From Lithospermum erythrorhizon (Eukaryota > Streptophyta > Magnoliopsida > Boraginales > Boraginaceae): a stretch of DNA of 64,000 nt. Below are positions 13,481 through 26,206 of the stretch, piece by piece. The first letter of the stretch is position 1. Each line of letters starts with the position of its first letter. The stretch covers positions 1-64,000 of the forward strand of contig JADFUC010001779.1 in the NCBI GenBank assembly GCA_019722365.1, read 5' to 3'. The notes under the pieces were generated by a model. It did no database searches, was not told the DNA's origin, and saw nothing but the letters and a program-made list of their open reading frames with translations. A program made the position numbers and the translations under genes.

Positions 13481-14789
13481 CAGAAAAAGCGGAATACCAT
13501 CGCGAACATAAGAGAATAAGGAATAGTCCGAGGCGGGCAGTAAAACCATGAAGTCAAAGCTATAGTGAGCTTAGCGAACAGCAATGAAATTACTGTTTTA
13601 GTCATGTCTGATGACTTACGAGACAACGTGCTTTATTAGGTTCAGCTATGATCAAAACTGGTGGAAGTTTCATATACCTCTTATGGAGATGCCAAAATGC
13701 AGCGTTATGCGCGTCCATCGATGTAGTATCCGCCCTCGGCAGTGCAGCGACTAAGAATGTTAGAAGCCAGGTAGCCGTCTTGGCTCACAGTGCGAATGTA
13801 TCGAATATTCGATCCACTTTCTTACGATGATTACCCAAGCGCCTGAGTCTGCATGCACGAGGCTTTCAGCGCTCCTATCCGAGTTGTACTTAATCTTGTA
13901 CTATCGACAGAGCGCCTTGCCTTGAGTAAGTCAACCCGGACTCCGTGTGCATTTATCCTCCAACCGTGTCTACTGAACATGAAGCTGCTGCTGACACTTT
14001 GAATCGCCCGATGCCTAAAGGAATGCCATTTAGGTTGACACACCGATAATAGCGGCCCTGTCACCGAAAAATAAGCATACTTCGGAGCAATGTGCGAGAG
14101 GATCTGAAATACGAGATATGAGAGGAAGCAGTGAATGTTGAAGCGGAGGATGGACTAATCACGTGTCACAAAGTCTACGAGATGTGCGGGGCGGAATGAA
14201 CCTATGTCCACTGCAGGCGAGTACCGGTCGACCGTTGCAGAACGACAACTGCACCGGTGGCCGTCGTCCCACTCCTGGTAGAGGCAAACTGATCTTGAAC
14301 AGCGCAATATCCCCCGTCGTATGCGACAGCGAGTCGAGCCGCGTCTTTGCTATATCGACCATCCGTTCGGGATGCTGTAACCGGGCGTAGTCTGCTCACG
14401 AGAAGCACTATTCCATCATAATGGGCACCTCGAATGGAAATTTCTTTCTCCTTAGGAAACAACATCAACGAGGACACAAATTCACGAACAGAGACATCAA
14501 ATGGCTTAGCGCATTAGATGGATAATAACCAACAAACACCTGATGTCATTCTGGTAGCGAACTTATCACGCTTTAGACCGCGAGTCATGGCCTTAACATA
14601 AGCGTAAAGACTCTGTATAAATACATAAGCAGGGGAGAAACATCGGTATAATATCTCATAGAATTGATTTAAAAGCCAAAATACGAGAAGGGGCTCGATT
14701 AATTAAATATACGACCCCAATAGCCTTCGCTAGCTTCGATAGGAAGATGTCCTATGAAAAAGCGTAAAGAGCTCGGGCCACAAATAAAA

Positions 14790-14945
14790 ATGTGTGATGT
14801 TTTCTTTCAACTCGGCCATTCTATTGTGGGGTACTGACACCACGAGGTTGAAAGCAATTTATCCCGTGACTAGAAAATAAAGTTTCATTCAATTAAAACT
14901 CATTGCCATTGTCGCTTCGTACGGCCAATGGCGTCGCTGAACTAT
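14790..14945 (-). pseudogene. Copia integrase core remnant
   Basis: The minus strand reads SDNGNEF, the second catalytic Asp of the DDE core in its usual S-D-N-G-x-E-F context. It is followed by SHGI, then GVSTPQ, a stop, and NGRVERKH, matching the conserved T-P-Q-Q-N-G-x-x-E-R-K-H block that contains the catalytic Glu. The in-frame stop and other breaks show it is nonfunctional. Confidence 0.8.
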
Positions 14946-16360
14946 CTTAATCATGAAATGAATCTAAGAAACACGGATACTTGGGTCTTATCGTACAACA
15001 AAAGCAACCCTCACAACGTATTGCCAAAATCATCAACTAAAGTAAGGAAATACTTGATACTTTGTGAAGACGTAACCCGATAGGGTCCCAGGTCATAATG
15101 AATTAACTCGAAACAACAAAAGCGACTCTATTATTACTTTGTTATAAAAAATATCACAAGTCTGTTTGGTTTATGATAAAATCTCCTGGTGTAGGTAAAT
15201 GTAAATAGCCCGACTAAAATGAGTAAATATGTGATTACTTTCTCACAAGGGTGCCACACAGTACACTATGCCATAACTCTGCAACTTTCTGTTGCTTTAC
15301 TAACGTGGTGCAGCTGCGAACCATGCCCGAGTTGTTGAAATAGTATAGTCCACCTCCGTTAAATACGCTCCCGTCTCTATCTTGGTTGTTCGATCTGAAA
15401 ATGCACAAAGTTGAGTAAATGAGATGTCAGCGTGAGCAATCATCCGTGATTTAGAAGAAATAAGGTTGTAGCTTCGAGGTAGGGTATAAACAACGATGAG
15501 TAATAGTATCTAAAATCCATAGCGCGCGTCTGCATGGCATGAATGACACTCACCAATCGGGAAAAACCACGGAGGCAACGAGGCCTACATGCGATCAAAT
15601 AAATATCTTTGAGTACCGTGCAGAGTGTAGCTCGATATCAATAATCCCGGAGTAGTAGATCCAGCGCCCGTTATCGTGGATTATCCAAAGGTGTAATAGA
15701 GGAACTTCCGTACCAAGAAGACTTCATGAGTTTGTTCCGTTGATCAGAAGGCGGAACTCCTCGAATGCAATAGCCGAGAACTCTTTATCCTTTAGTAACC
15801 CTGGCTTCGCCCAGCTGCTGCGGAGGTATGCAATGAAAAAACAAATGGTTCATCGTCTTTGTATCTTGAACCGGCCATGTATTGTGATTGACAGAACCTG
15901 CTTAGGTACAAGCGAGGCTGTAGGGCTACCATCTTTAGCTTCGTAACATCTTCCGTAAACGGAGTATCTCAGAAAAAAAAAGGAATAGATACGCAAAAGT
16001 AGGATCGATGAATTTAAATGCTTGATACACCAACGTAGCACCTGCGCCTCAAAGTAAGCGAATACGTAGGCTTTGCCTCGAAACCATTAATAAACGCATC
16101 TTTTGCGAGAAACAAGGACAAAAGAATAGAATTTGACCGTTCATCATAATTGGAAACCTAGAAACCTGGTAGATAATAACCGACCACTTGTAAATCTTGA
16201 TTCTTGAGGAAGTTCTATCATTAAGAGATTTTTGAAGTCGGGCAAACCCGCGCGCCGCCCGGCGGCCGCCAGATTGGGTAAATCGACCATGAAGAAAAGA
16301 AAAAAAAGAAAAAGAAAAAAATTAGGTTTAAATGATGAATATTGACTCTGAAAATTAGCA

Positions 16361-16607
16361 GGAATAATAATTTCTTGTATAAAATAATGAGTTGGCGTAC
16401 CCGTTATCTGTGATAGGCCCAATGAAACTGATACAAACCTTGGGTGAACAAATGAAAAGCCAATGGAAATTAGAAATAATTCGACATTAGGAGAAGGTAG
16501 GGACTTTACCACCTCAGAACCTAGAACTCACTTGACTCACACATGAAACATCGGGACAAGGATCGGGACCTATAACTCCGACCATATCCCGACACTACAA
16601 ACCAACA
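16361..16607 (-). repeat. 5' LTR of the 12.3-16.6 kb copia element
   Basis: Direct-repeat partner of 12334-12590. The expected tRNA-Met primer site is not intact: TTGACTCTGA near 16351 may be its damaged remnant. Confidence 0.65.
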
Positions 16608-17790
16608 ACTACTTTAACTTTTACTCCGTTATTGTTGGGTTTATCACTGCGTATTATCGTACTTTCTACATTACACACGAAATCATTTCTGGTTCCAATT
16701 GGATCGCACCTTTTCAAATTATCATCACAGACCATGAATGCAGTCAAATGATGATGATGGATAGTTTGTTGGTTTATTTTAAACGAGGATGTGAAAATGT
16801 GGAATATATTTATTTTGTTTATCTTTTAAAGTATGAACACTTTTCCCTTTCTGGTATTTTTAATCTTATCTTGGTCATCAAAAGTTCACGAAAAGTTCTG
16901 CTTGGAGAGAGTTTGCGTGCTATGAGGGACATCATTGTTATCTTACAACAAATTATTTTAGTCAATTGTTTCACTGATTTCTATTTATGTTCTAGGTTGT
17001 GCATTTTCTCAAAGGATGGAATAGGCTCGAAGCGCCTCCCTCAGAGTCTCGGAGGACAACGAGTTCTAATCGTTTAATTTGTTTCAATTCGAATGACAAT
17101 TTATGTTACTCTTATATATTCAATATTATAATAATGGCAATTGTTCCCTTTATAATAATTTTTAAATTAACTTATTATAGACAAAAATTAATAGACTTTT
17201 TTCAACATTATAATGTCATATACTCCATATAATATAAAGTATTATTCAAGATATAACATATTAAACCCACTCATTAGCTCCGGTTTGGGAACCGTTTTTG
17301 GGTCTTAGGTGTTTACTAGAAATAAAATAACACCCGACATTAGTACTGATTGTATAACATGTGTAGTATGGGACAATTAAGTGTATCTGCAGAATTACAG
17401 ACATATGTTTGTCTAATTATCTCATCATTGCATTCCAATAATGTTGCAGGGATTTAATATATAGGATGATAAATATATTATATATACCAATTGTTTTGAC
17501 TAAGTTGCATTTGTTACATCACGCATCGTGACAATATTATGGCATCTTTCTGTGGTAATAGTGTGACATACGCGGGATCAGTAATCATCATCATCAAGGC
17601 TAAACTAGAATAACCATTAATATATAAACATATATGAGAAAAGAAGAAAATTATTTGGAGGCTTACTTTTAATTTGTTTCTTTGTGTTTTTTTTTATTAA
17701 ACATGTGATAACGCTACAACGTGCAACGAGTACGGCGTTCCACTAAGAATGATAATAGCTAGCCTGATGAATAGAATGAATTAAGAAACA
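16608..17790. other. Unassigned AT-rich intergenic DNA
   Basis: No domain, RNA gene or repeat pair recognised. Two short overlapping plus-strand frames (16748-17077, 16999-17232) have no recognisable protein features and look like chance frames. Confidence 0.4.
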
Positions 17791-18282
17791 AGATGATATC
17801 ATGTCTCAATCAATAAACAGCAAACGTCAGGCTTAAGTTTGAGAAACGTGTAAGGGAAGGGAATGGTCGTCGGACTTAGAGATCTTATATTCAATGGAGG
17901 AGAAAATTGTGAAATGGTTCTCGATAATGGCACGAATCTTTGATCGCAAGAATTATTCTGCAAGTAGCGGTTTAGTGCCATGAGGTGGCGCTTGAAAGTT
18001 AGGCTTTGATTACGAACTAACGTTTTATTAGGCAAAGGTAGGAGCAGTGGCTCGTGTTTGCTTGTATTTACTGGTCGTTTCATGAATATTAATTCATTCG
18101 TTCATGAATATTAGTCATCAGATATTTTGGTTTCATTTACTACATGGTCATTTAGCAGTGTTTTTACTCCGATTGTTAAATATTACGTAGTCGAAACTTC
18201 AATCGACACTTATAGGATACAATGATCATTTGACATATAAAATTTTAATAAAAAAATAAAAAAATGAGAATATAAATTGCAT

Positions 18283-18664
18283 GGAAGTTGCATGGAAAGT
18301 TCCCATCAAGTTAATATAAATTATGAATCTAAAATCCTCTAATGAGCTTTTCTCAAGCTCTTGAGCAACAAACACGCCGTGACTACAAATTAAAACATCA
18401 ATGGGTCCAGCCTGCTCAATTGCATTCTTAACAGAGCCAAAATCTCTAACATCAGCACTGTATATTGCTACATCGACGGCAGTAGCCAGTTTAATGGAGT
18501 GTTTGGCTTCTTCAAGCGTGTCAGGACTTTGCAGCTTGCTGAGCCAATGCCAAAGCCTATACCACTTGATCCACCAGTGATTGGGCATGGACGGACTATG
18601 AGGAACAGAAGGAGCAACAAAGAGACTGGTAGGATGATGAACACGGAGAGTAGAAAAGGCGGAT
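18283..18664 (-). pseudogene. 3-ketodihydrosphingosine reductase (TSC10/KDSR)-like 5' fragment
   Basis: Intact enzymes of this short-chain dehydrogenase family reduce 3-ketosphinganine to dihydrosphingosine in the ER membrane. Minus-strand words match plant TSC10: a hydrophobic N-terminal anchor (PVSLLLLLFLIVRP), the cofactor-binding glycine motif TGGSSGIG, then EEAKHSIKLAT, YSADVRDFGSVKNAIEQAGP, IDVLICSHGVF and ELEKSS. The copy is broken. It lacks an in-frame ATG before the anchor. About 10-13 residues between the anchor and TGG are missing. A second deletion with a frameshift near 18525-18535 removes the end of the Rossmann start and joins to the LEEAK segment. Similarity stops after NLMGTFHATS, before the catalytic Tyr-x-x-x-Lys region. 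I infer a truncated gene fragment; a rapidly decayed exon 1 of a larger gene is the alternative. Confidence 0.8.
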
Positions 18665-18699
18665 GGGAAGGGGGGAGGTGATTATATTCCTCATTGTTT

Positions 18700-19782
18700 T
18701 TTTTTAAAATCTTATATGTCAAATGACCATTGTACCCCTAGACGTGTCGGTAAAGTTGAAGCTGTAATGTTAACAATTGGAGTAAAGAAATGACCGATGT
18801 GAATGAAATGTCATGTATTAAATGAGTGAGTGAATGAGATACAGAAATGTGGTGATAGTTCTTTAATCACTATTAAATATAAGCGTCTTGAGATTAATTG
18901 TGATGTTAATTTGGGGATCTAAGGAATTGCAACTTGTGCGGCAAGGGAGGCCAGCTGCGGCTTGAAATGGTAAGATTTAGCAGGCGTTAGTTTAGGGGCC
19001 GAAATGCGATTCAATCTTGTGCTCGAGGGCAGATTTAAACCGGTCGCTAACAAATGGAGTAATAGATAACCCGGTTTGAGAGAGTGTTTTAGTTCAAAAT
19101 CAATCTTGGAAGGCAAAAATATATTAATTCGTCCATCCCATGAAATTTGTGGAAGTAGTTTCGTTTCATTGTTTTTTACGCTATTAAATTGGTAAAAGTT
19201 ACCCTTATTTAATTTTTTTCTTTCATTAATGGTTCATTAATGATAAATATATAAATTACACGATTTTTTATAATTTTTCTCTTGTTTTGGTACATTTTGA
19301 TAATACATATTATTTTCTCAAAAAATATTTAATTAATGTCAATTATATAAGATTATTTTTGCCTTTTAGGTATTCTATACCAATTTGTTCAATAAATTAT
19401 AATAAACATTTTAATTTGGTATATAGAATAATTTTGGTACACTTTTTTGAATTTATTAAATTGTAGGTATAGTTTGATAATGTGTATAATTTTTACATTG
19501 AAATTGAATACATATATTAATTAAAAATATCATTAAAAAATGCTACACGTGGTAGGATTACTTGATAGTTTGAAATTGTTTGTTAAATCTATTAACCAGC
19601 AAGCTTAATTAATTCAACAACTTAATTTATTAAGTTTATTTGTTAATAATTATTTTAAGTACCCTAATAAATTAAAGTACTTATCAAAATTCTTAACAAA
19701 ATTTTAAGTTAAAATTAACTACATATTTTTCTCCTGCTTAAAAATCGAGTGATAAAGTCAAGATTCACATCACCTGTCCATC
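18700..19782. other. Intergenic AT-rich DNA
   Basis: No gene recognised. A minus-strand frame at 18919-19116 has no known domain, and 19200-19740 is almost pure AT. Confidence 0.4.
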
Positions 19783-20214
19783 AATAATAATAATAATATT
19801 AATAATAATAATAATAATAGTAATAATGCCCCAATAATAATATTAATAATAATAGAATAATAAAAATAAAATAATAAAAATACTAATAACAAAAATAATA
19901 ATAATAAAACATAAATAAAGATAAAAATAAACCTGATAATAAAAGTAGTAATAATAATAATATTAATAAAAATAATATTAATAATAATAAAAATATAAAT
20001 AATAATAATAAAAATATAAATAAAATAATAAAAATATTAAGAATGAGAATAATAAAATAATAGCTGATAATAATAAAGAAAAATAATAATAATAATATGA
20101 ATAATTATAAATATAATAATAAAAATAAAAATAAAAATAAAAATATTAAAAAATAAAATAATGTGATAATAAAAAATAATTAAAAACTATAATAATAATA
20201 ATAACAAAATAATA

Positions 20215-20266
<52 letters not shown>

Positions 20267-20640
20267 CAAAATTATAATAATATTATTAATAATAATAATA
20301 TTAACAATAATATTAGTAATATAATAATAATATTAAAATTAATATAATAATAATAAAATCAACAATAATAACAACAAAAGTAATAATAATAAAAAGAATA
20401 TAATAATATTAATAATAAAATATAAAATAATAATAAAATCAACAATAATAACAACAAAAATTTATAATAATAAAATATAAAAATATAAAAATATAAAAAT
20501 AATAATAATTATATTAATAATAATAATAATAAAAATTAATAATTATAATAACTAATAATAATTGTTATAATAATAATAAATATTATTATTATTATCATTA
20601 TTATAATTAATAATAATAATAACTATAATAATTGTAATAT
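19783..20640. repeat. Long degenerate ATA/TAA trinucleotide microsatellite
   Basis: About 850 bp made almost wholly of AAT/ATA/TAA units, including a clean uninterrupted run of about 45 bp near 20218-20262. Interruptions are mostly single A insertions (AAAAT) and a few short unique words. Near 20575-20610 the phase turns into the complementary ATT repeat, so part of the array can fold back on itself. Confidence 0.95.
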
Positions 20641-20689
20641 TTAATAATTCTATTCATATTAATAATATTTATAATTTATTTATACATTG

Positions 20690-21114
20690 CTTAATATTAT
20701 TTATTTAATATAAATATATAAATAAATAAAATAGGGTAGGGAGTAAAGTTGTCAATCTGATTGATTTGAAATGTACTTTTTGTAATATTGTCAAGCAACT
20801 AAATATTTTTCGATATTGATTCGGTTATAATTCGGTTCGGTCGTTCGATTTTGACATGTTTTTAGTTTGATTTGACAAATAGGTACTTAATTTTTAAGTG
20901 ACATCAAATTGAAGAGGGGATCGAGTGCGATTAGTCCGTCGTGAACTTTATCTGGCAGCGTTGTTGTATGTCACGAGGTTAGCCTGGCTGACTGCGACAA
21001 TTATGATATCATCGGCTATTGATCTTCGTCGAATGTTGGTCGGACTTGACAAGATATTTCGATATTTGATATAGTTAATATGTAGAAAGAAGATGTTCTA
21101 CAATTCATCTTTAT
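20690..21114. other. Short intergenic spacer before the third copia element
   Basis: No feature recognised. The last bases (about 21106-21114, CATCTTTAT) recur just beyond the right LTR of the neighbouring element at about 26207-26215 and may mark its insertion point. Confidence 0.35.
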
Positions 21115-21687
21115 TGTTTTAAGGTCACAGAAACGATTAACTAGCGATTTCAATTGTTAAGCTTGTCGAAAATCCCCAATTTGGTCTAAGAACCGCAATT
21201 CCCGATTTCAAATATAACGGTAACTATGATGAACCACAATTGATTAGATTCGACTGATTGAGCGTCTGAGATCGATAATTGTATGTTTGAGGTTAAAGGG
21301 AATCACCTTCCCCTGCTAGAATAGATTATTAAACTTGAATAAATCTGATCAATCAACTCAAAACAATAAACTAACTACGGATAATCTAACTATCAATTTC
21401 GCGTTCTTGTTTGATGTGATTTCTTTACCCACATTTATAAACTTGTAATTGTTCTAAACCTAGTAGGAATGTATCCCAATACTAAGCAACACATTCACAT
21501 CATAAACACGTAAAATCTATCCAAACTATGCTTGCTAATCTTGATAAGTTATCTTGAACTTCCATGAAAACCATGCATATATTTATTCGACTTTGAATGC
21601 TTTCCGTTCCTTGATCGATGCAGCGACCTTACCGTATGCGTTGATGTTGTTTCTTGTATTGAACTTAACTTCCATAGTACTAGAGCA
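21115..21687 (-). repeat. 3' LTR of the 21.1-26.2 kb copia element
   Basis: Matches 25664-26206 in ordered blocks: CTTGTCGAAAATC, GTATGTTTGAGGTT, AACTATGCTTGCTAATCTTG, GACTTTGAATGCTTTCCGTT and CCGTATGCGTTGATGTTGTT. It begins TGTTTTAAGG and is followed by the polypurine tract complement. Confidence 0.85.
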
Positions 21688-22792
21688 ATTCTCCCTTCTA
21701 GCGTATGAAGAAGGAGTACATCAGATGTTGATGTTGATGTTTGTGACAGGCTTGAGACGGCATCGCGGCGATGATTAATGCCTTACGCCCAGATTGGCAC
21801 ATAGTAAGCATGTCAGAGCCATTCTCGAGTGTATCTTTGTCGTTAATTTTGGATTGCTTTGTCCTCTGATGTCTACGATCCAGTGAGTACTTGATCTTAA
21901 TGTGCTTTGATCTTGAATACGGTGTAAATTCTTACTTAAGTATATAGCACTTTGAAATTACAGATAGTGAACTTATGCTGTTTGATTAAACTCATGAATA
22001 ATTCTTGACCATAGTAACTCTTTACCCACGTTAGCAATTCTTTATGTATTACCTTGATGGTGGGCATGGCGATGCGCTTCTGCTGATCTTGATTGCCATG
22101 AGGTGCTCCTCGCATAAATATCATTAAGTATCGATGAACTTAGAGTAGATGATGTCACCCGGCAGTGCGAATGCGTATGCTTGATAGGTGATGGATTCAC
22201 TAGTTCTGAAACAAATGCCGAGCTTGCGGTTCCGCTTTAAGTATCCCGAGAATCATACGAGACTCCCGATGTATTACACGGATTAGCGGAGGAAAATGTC
22301 TATTTGGCTAAACCAATTGCAAATGCGATATGCGGCCTTATCTGAGACCATTGCATACGTGAAACTCCTCTTTGCGAGGTGTATGGAACGCGTGTACTTG
22401 ATGTAGTCTTGGTCTTAGGATTCTTTTTGGAAACAAATACCGGGGTGTGTGTTCCAATTGGACAACTTCGCGACTTTACATTGTCGTATTGAACCTCTTA
22501 TGCATATAGATGTCACTTCTTGAACTGACCAAATTTTTCCGCTTCTTTTATCACGATGATCTCGACTCCAAGTATATGATTTGCGGCTCAGTCTTTTCAT
22601 CATAGCTTTATTGAGTTCCATGCTGGCTAGCAATCTTTGGTGATCTATTTACCTTAATTAGGCATATAAATACACATATAACATTAGGATTATAGTGTTA
22701 TCGTGAGTGATGCTGATGAACAGTGATCGACAAGAGTTTCTTAGTCGTTTAGCCATAAAAGACCAAACTTGATGTTGCAGCTGCCTAGGTGC

Positions 22793-23113
22793 TTATTTGA
22801 GTCCATACCGAAACTTTTCTGCGGTTCTGAACAGAATTGTTTCCTTGCGCTTCACTTGAATCCACTCGAGGTTGTTGCATATATATGTCCTCTTGAAGAT
22901 CACACCGTGGAGGAAAGGCGTCTTAACGTCCATGCATTCAATTTCTAGAGTATTATGCGGCGGCCGATCAAATGCTAGTCGATTGAAATTAACGACTCTT
23001 GGAAAATATCTCGCCAGTACATTCTGTGTTGTCTGAAATCCGCCCAACTGACATTCAAACTTTGTATACAGGTACTTTTGTACCCGGATCAATCTTGACT
23101 TATAGATCATCAT
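22793..23113 (-). pseudogene. Copia reverse transcriptase fragment
   Basis: This open minus-strand frame shows copia RT order: ARYFPRVVNFNRLAF (fingers, like A-x-x-F-x-P-V-V-R), LEIECMDVKTPFLHG (first active-site Asp region), a damaged glycine/tyrosine stretch, and YGLK at the C-terminal end (normally S-L-Y-G-L-K-Q). It does not reach YVDD, and it is flanked by stops, so it is not a working enzyme. Confidence 0.8.
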
Positions 23114-24334
23114 TGCTTGATACTTTGAAGTTATCTTGTTTAATACTTTGATGTAAATGTATGGTTCTTGTTCGGAGAGAGTTGTCTCTTATTTCATAAA
23201 TGCCCGTCCGTTTTTCCTTTACCGGTACTATCGATAAGCATTAGTAGAGTGGTTTTCCCGATGAAGTAAGACATATTCATTGGGAGAATGCACGGAGGGA
23301 ACTAGTTTTAACTCTGGAAGATCTCACCAACTTCACAGGTGTTTGATCTTCAATTTGTGTGTTTGTACCACTTTGCAGCAGTTTGTGATTGTTAAATCTC
23401 TCCATTTCTTAGTTGATCAATGTCATTAGAAGTATGATCTTGTCTATTTATTGATCATAGGCTCGGGTAATGATTTATGCGAGATCACGTGATCAATCTC
23501 TTATATCATCTGTTTAGTCAGCAAGATCATATTGTAATTACTGGCTTTTCGAGGTTGCTCCCAGGTCTTTTCTGGGTTTGATTTTTAACTTTGAACATCG
23601 CCTCTACACTTCTAATGATCTTTTGTCGGCCGGATCATCTGACTTATAGCCAAGCTTTTCGTCACAGCTAGGGAACATAGCGGCTTCTTAGACTTGAAAT
23701 CAAGCTTTGTTCTCTCATCTTTAGGAACATGTGCATATGCTGATGCGGCCAAATGTTCTTAGTGTTTATAAGTTATCCTTTCTAGATGTGTCTTACCGGT
23801 GTGCTTCCGTTTAGTGTTGTAATAGGTGACAGTTTATAATGCGAGCTAGCGATACTAATCTTACGCCCAAAGTGTCTTGGAAGACTAGCATGTGATAACA
23901 TACATCTAATCTTCTACAATTGTCCTATTCATTCTCGGCCACACCGTTGTCTTGAGGTGTTTTAAGAGACGGATTCTGTGTCTGAATTCCTTTTAGACTT
24001 CACGGTAACTATCAAATTCTACGATGTACTCGATACCGTTATGCATCACAATGCGTTTAGAAATGCTTTTGCGGTTTCTCTTTCAACTAATTGATGAAGG
24101 TGCCCAAAGTTTACGTCGGCTTGATCTTTTATTTTTTAATGCAAAGATCAGGCACTCTAGAGTGATCATCGTATAGAGTGAAAAATAAGAGTTGCCTCCC
24201 ATTGTCTTCCACTTCGTAGGCCCACAGCGGTTATCTAGTACATAAACTCACAAATTACTGACCTTCGCTGAGATTTTATTGAATTTGATCATGTTGCTTT
24301 CCGTCAAGCGGTGAGTGCGTCCTTGATTTCGAGG

Positions 24335-24790
24335 TCATTGAAGACAGGTAGTGACTTTTTGTGAGAGAATACCAAGTCCTTTAGCACTTTCATGTGGCAC
24401 AACTTTTGTTATTGCTGCTTGTCCTACATCGGCTTTTCTTGCATTAATTTCACAACTTTTTGTACATGAGTTTAGCTTTGTCTGATGTACGTCGCAGTCA
24501 TGTGGTATTATTGATCCCATACGTAATCTCCATTGTCCATTTACCAAAGATGTTATGATATCATAAATGCATCTAAACTTTTTGAAAGATAGAAGACTTC
24601 CGTGAAGTAAAGAGAATGTGTCGACATCCTTGATGATAAACTTTCCGTTGCAGTTTTCACAAACACACTTCCAGTGCACCCGATGGTTGAGGTGCGGTAT
24701 TTCCCGTCTTTCTGATTCAAAATTGCCTTATTGTAAGTGTGAAAGAAGTCCTTGTTGGAGTCGCAGAAGAAGCTCACAGTGCACAATCGA
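24335..24790 (-). pseudogene. Degraded copia pol segment upstream of integrase
   Basis: Two overlapping minus-strand frames lie where the protease-to-integrase junction should be. Words such as FYLSKSLDAFMIS weakly resemble the copia motif V-F-Y-V-P-x-x-x-R-N-L-I-S downstream of the protease. The match is weak and broken by frameshifts; position in the element is the main support. Confidence 0.35.
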
Positions 24791-25663
24791 TCTTAACCGG
24801 CGTATCGTCGCTCCTCAGCTGACTACAATGAGATCCAACAGCGATACACCCAATTCTTAACGTTGTTTTCAGAACTTTCTTGACGCTCTTCGGTCTTTCT
24901 TGAATGAGTACTTGGCTCGGATTTCGATGTCGTTTCTTGTTGCGATATTAAGCGTGTGTGTAACTTTTCTTTGTTAAACCCGGCGCCCTTAGCTTTAGGT
25001 TTAAATTGTTTAGTCTTTTTTCTTGCTAAACTTCTTTCCTTACATCACATAAGAGTTTCAACGATGTTGTGATATTGTGCTGATTTTGGTATCTGTACTT
25101 GCATTTCTTCATTCATGATGGAATTACAACTTGCTCTTAAATGATGTTCCGTCAGTCTTGAGAGAAGAACTAAGGGACACGAAGTTTCCCAGAAGGAAAT
25201 CGGTGATGAACACAGAATCATAATCTTGCGCTTTCATCAGCTGAGAAGTCGAAATTCCCGTGGGCTTCGGTTGTAAATATGTGTTACTTGGTTTTAGATG
25301 CTCGGTGAGAACACCGAGTCGGATATCTCGATTTGCTAATTGCTGTCGAGCCTACTTGTGGTAACATACTCGCCATCTGAGCGCTGCATATAAAATCCAT
25401 GCTTGTTAGTAACTTATTTCAGCGTGATGGATAGCATATCTATATAATCTCTTTATATAACCTAGGCATCTTACATCCCGATTCGGCTCGTTCATGCATA
25501 CGTATTAGGTGGTCGAATTCACAACTCTTTGATAGGTCTGAGTCTCTTAACATATAACCTATCAATGCTTGGTTTCGGATGTGATAGTTGTTAAATTAGC
25601 ATAACCGCCATTGGCTTATCGGAGCCTCCATGATGATGATGTTTAACGTGCTCTTGATACGAT

Positions 25664-26206
25664 TGTTTTTTTAAGGTCCTAAGCAAATTCTGGCGATTTG
25701 ATTATTTAAGGCTTGTCGAAAATCGATTTGATGTCTAAGGCCCACAATTCGATTTCAAATATAAATTAACTATGGTGAACCTAATTGAACAATTCGATGG
25801 TGAAGCGTCTGAGATCAATAGTGTATGTTTGAGGTTTCCAGATACCTTCCCCTCTTAGAATAGTTTATTAAACTTGAATCGATACAATCAATCAACTCGA
25901 AAACAATAAACCTTAATACAATGTCCCAACCTATCAATTTCATTCATTTGATGCTTAGTTTGCTATATTTATAGACTTGTAATTGTTAAACCTAGTAGGA
26001 TATGTCCTAATACTAAACGACCATTCGTCATAACCGTCAAATCCTATCAAACTATGCTTGCTAATCTTGATAGTTATCTTCGAACTTCGCAAAACCATGC
26101 ATATATTGATTAGACTTTGAATGCTTTCCGTTTTCTTGATCGTCTTGTGACCGTATGCGTTGATGTTGTTTCTTTATTATTAGAACTGTACGTAGTACTA
26201 ATTGAC
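25664..26206 (-). repeat. 5' LTR of the 21.1-26.2 kb copia element
   Basis: Direct-repeat partner of 21115-21687, starting TGTTTTTTTAAGG beside the damaged primer site and ending in CA near 26206. Confidence 0.85.

Larger units (their letters stand above)
12334..16607 (-). mobile_element. Ty1/copia LTR retrotransposon, about 4.3 kb, minus orientation, decayed
   Basis: Bounded by direct repeats at about 12334-12590 and 16361-16607 that share CTTGTATAAAATAA, GGGACCTATAACTCCGAC and CCCGACACT. Reading the minus strand from right to left gives an integrase remnant (14790-14940, SDNGNEF and NGRVERKH), the RT active-site YVDD at 13461-13472 in the word AYVDDMISIS, and an RNase H C-terminal remnant at 12616-12816 with SHVITSLQLA. 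CCCTCCACCA (12591-12600) just inside the left repeat is the complement of a polypurine tract. All genes are broken by frameshifts and stops. Confidence 0.85.
21115..26206 (-). mobile_element. Ty1/copia LTR retrotransposon, about 5.1 kb, minus orientation, decayed
   Basis: Direct repeats at 21115-21687 and 25664-26206 flank an internal region of about 4 kb. The primer site is visible in damaged form just inside the right repeat (GCTCTTGATACGA, 25650-25662, against GCTCTGATACCA). A pyrimidine tract (ATTCTCCCTTCT, 21688-21699) inside the left repeat is the complement of the polypurine tract. The minus strand at 22793-23113 encodes RT with MDVKTPFLHG, the copia signature usually seen as M-D-V-K-T-A-F-L-N-G. 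CATCTTTAT lies immediately left of the element and again just right of it, a possible target duplication with imprecise edges. No intact ORF remains. Confidence 0.85.
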
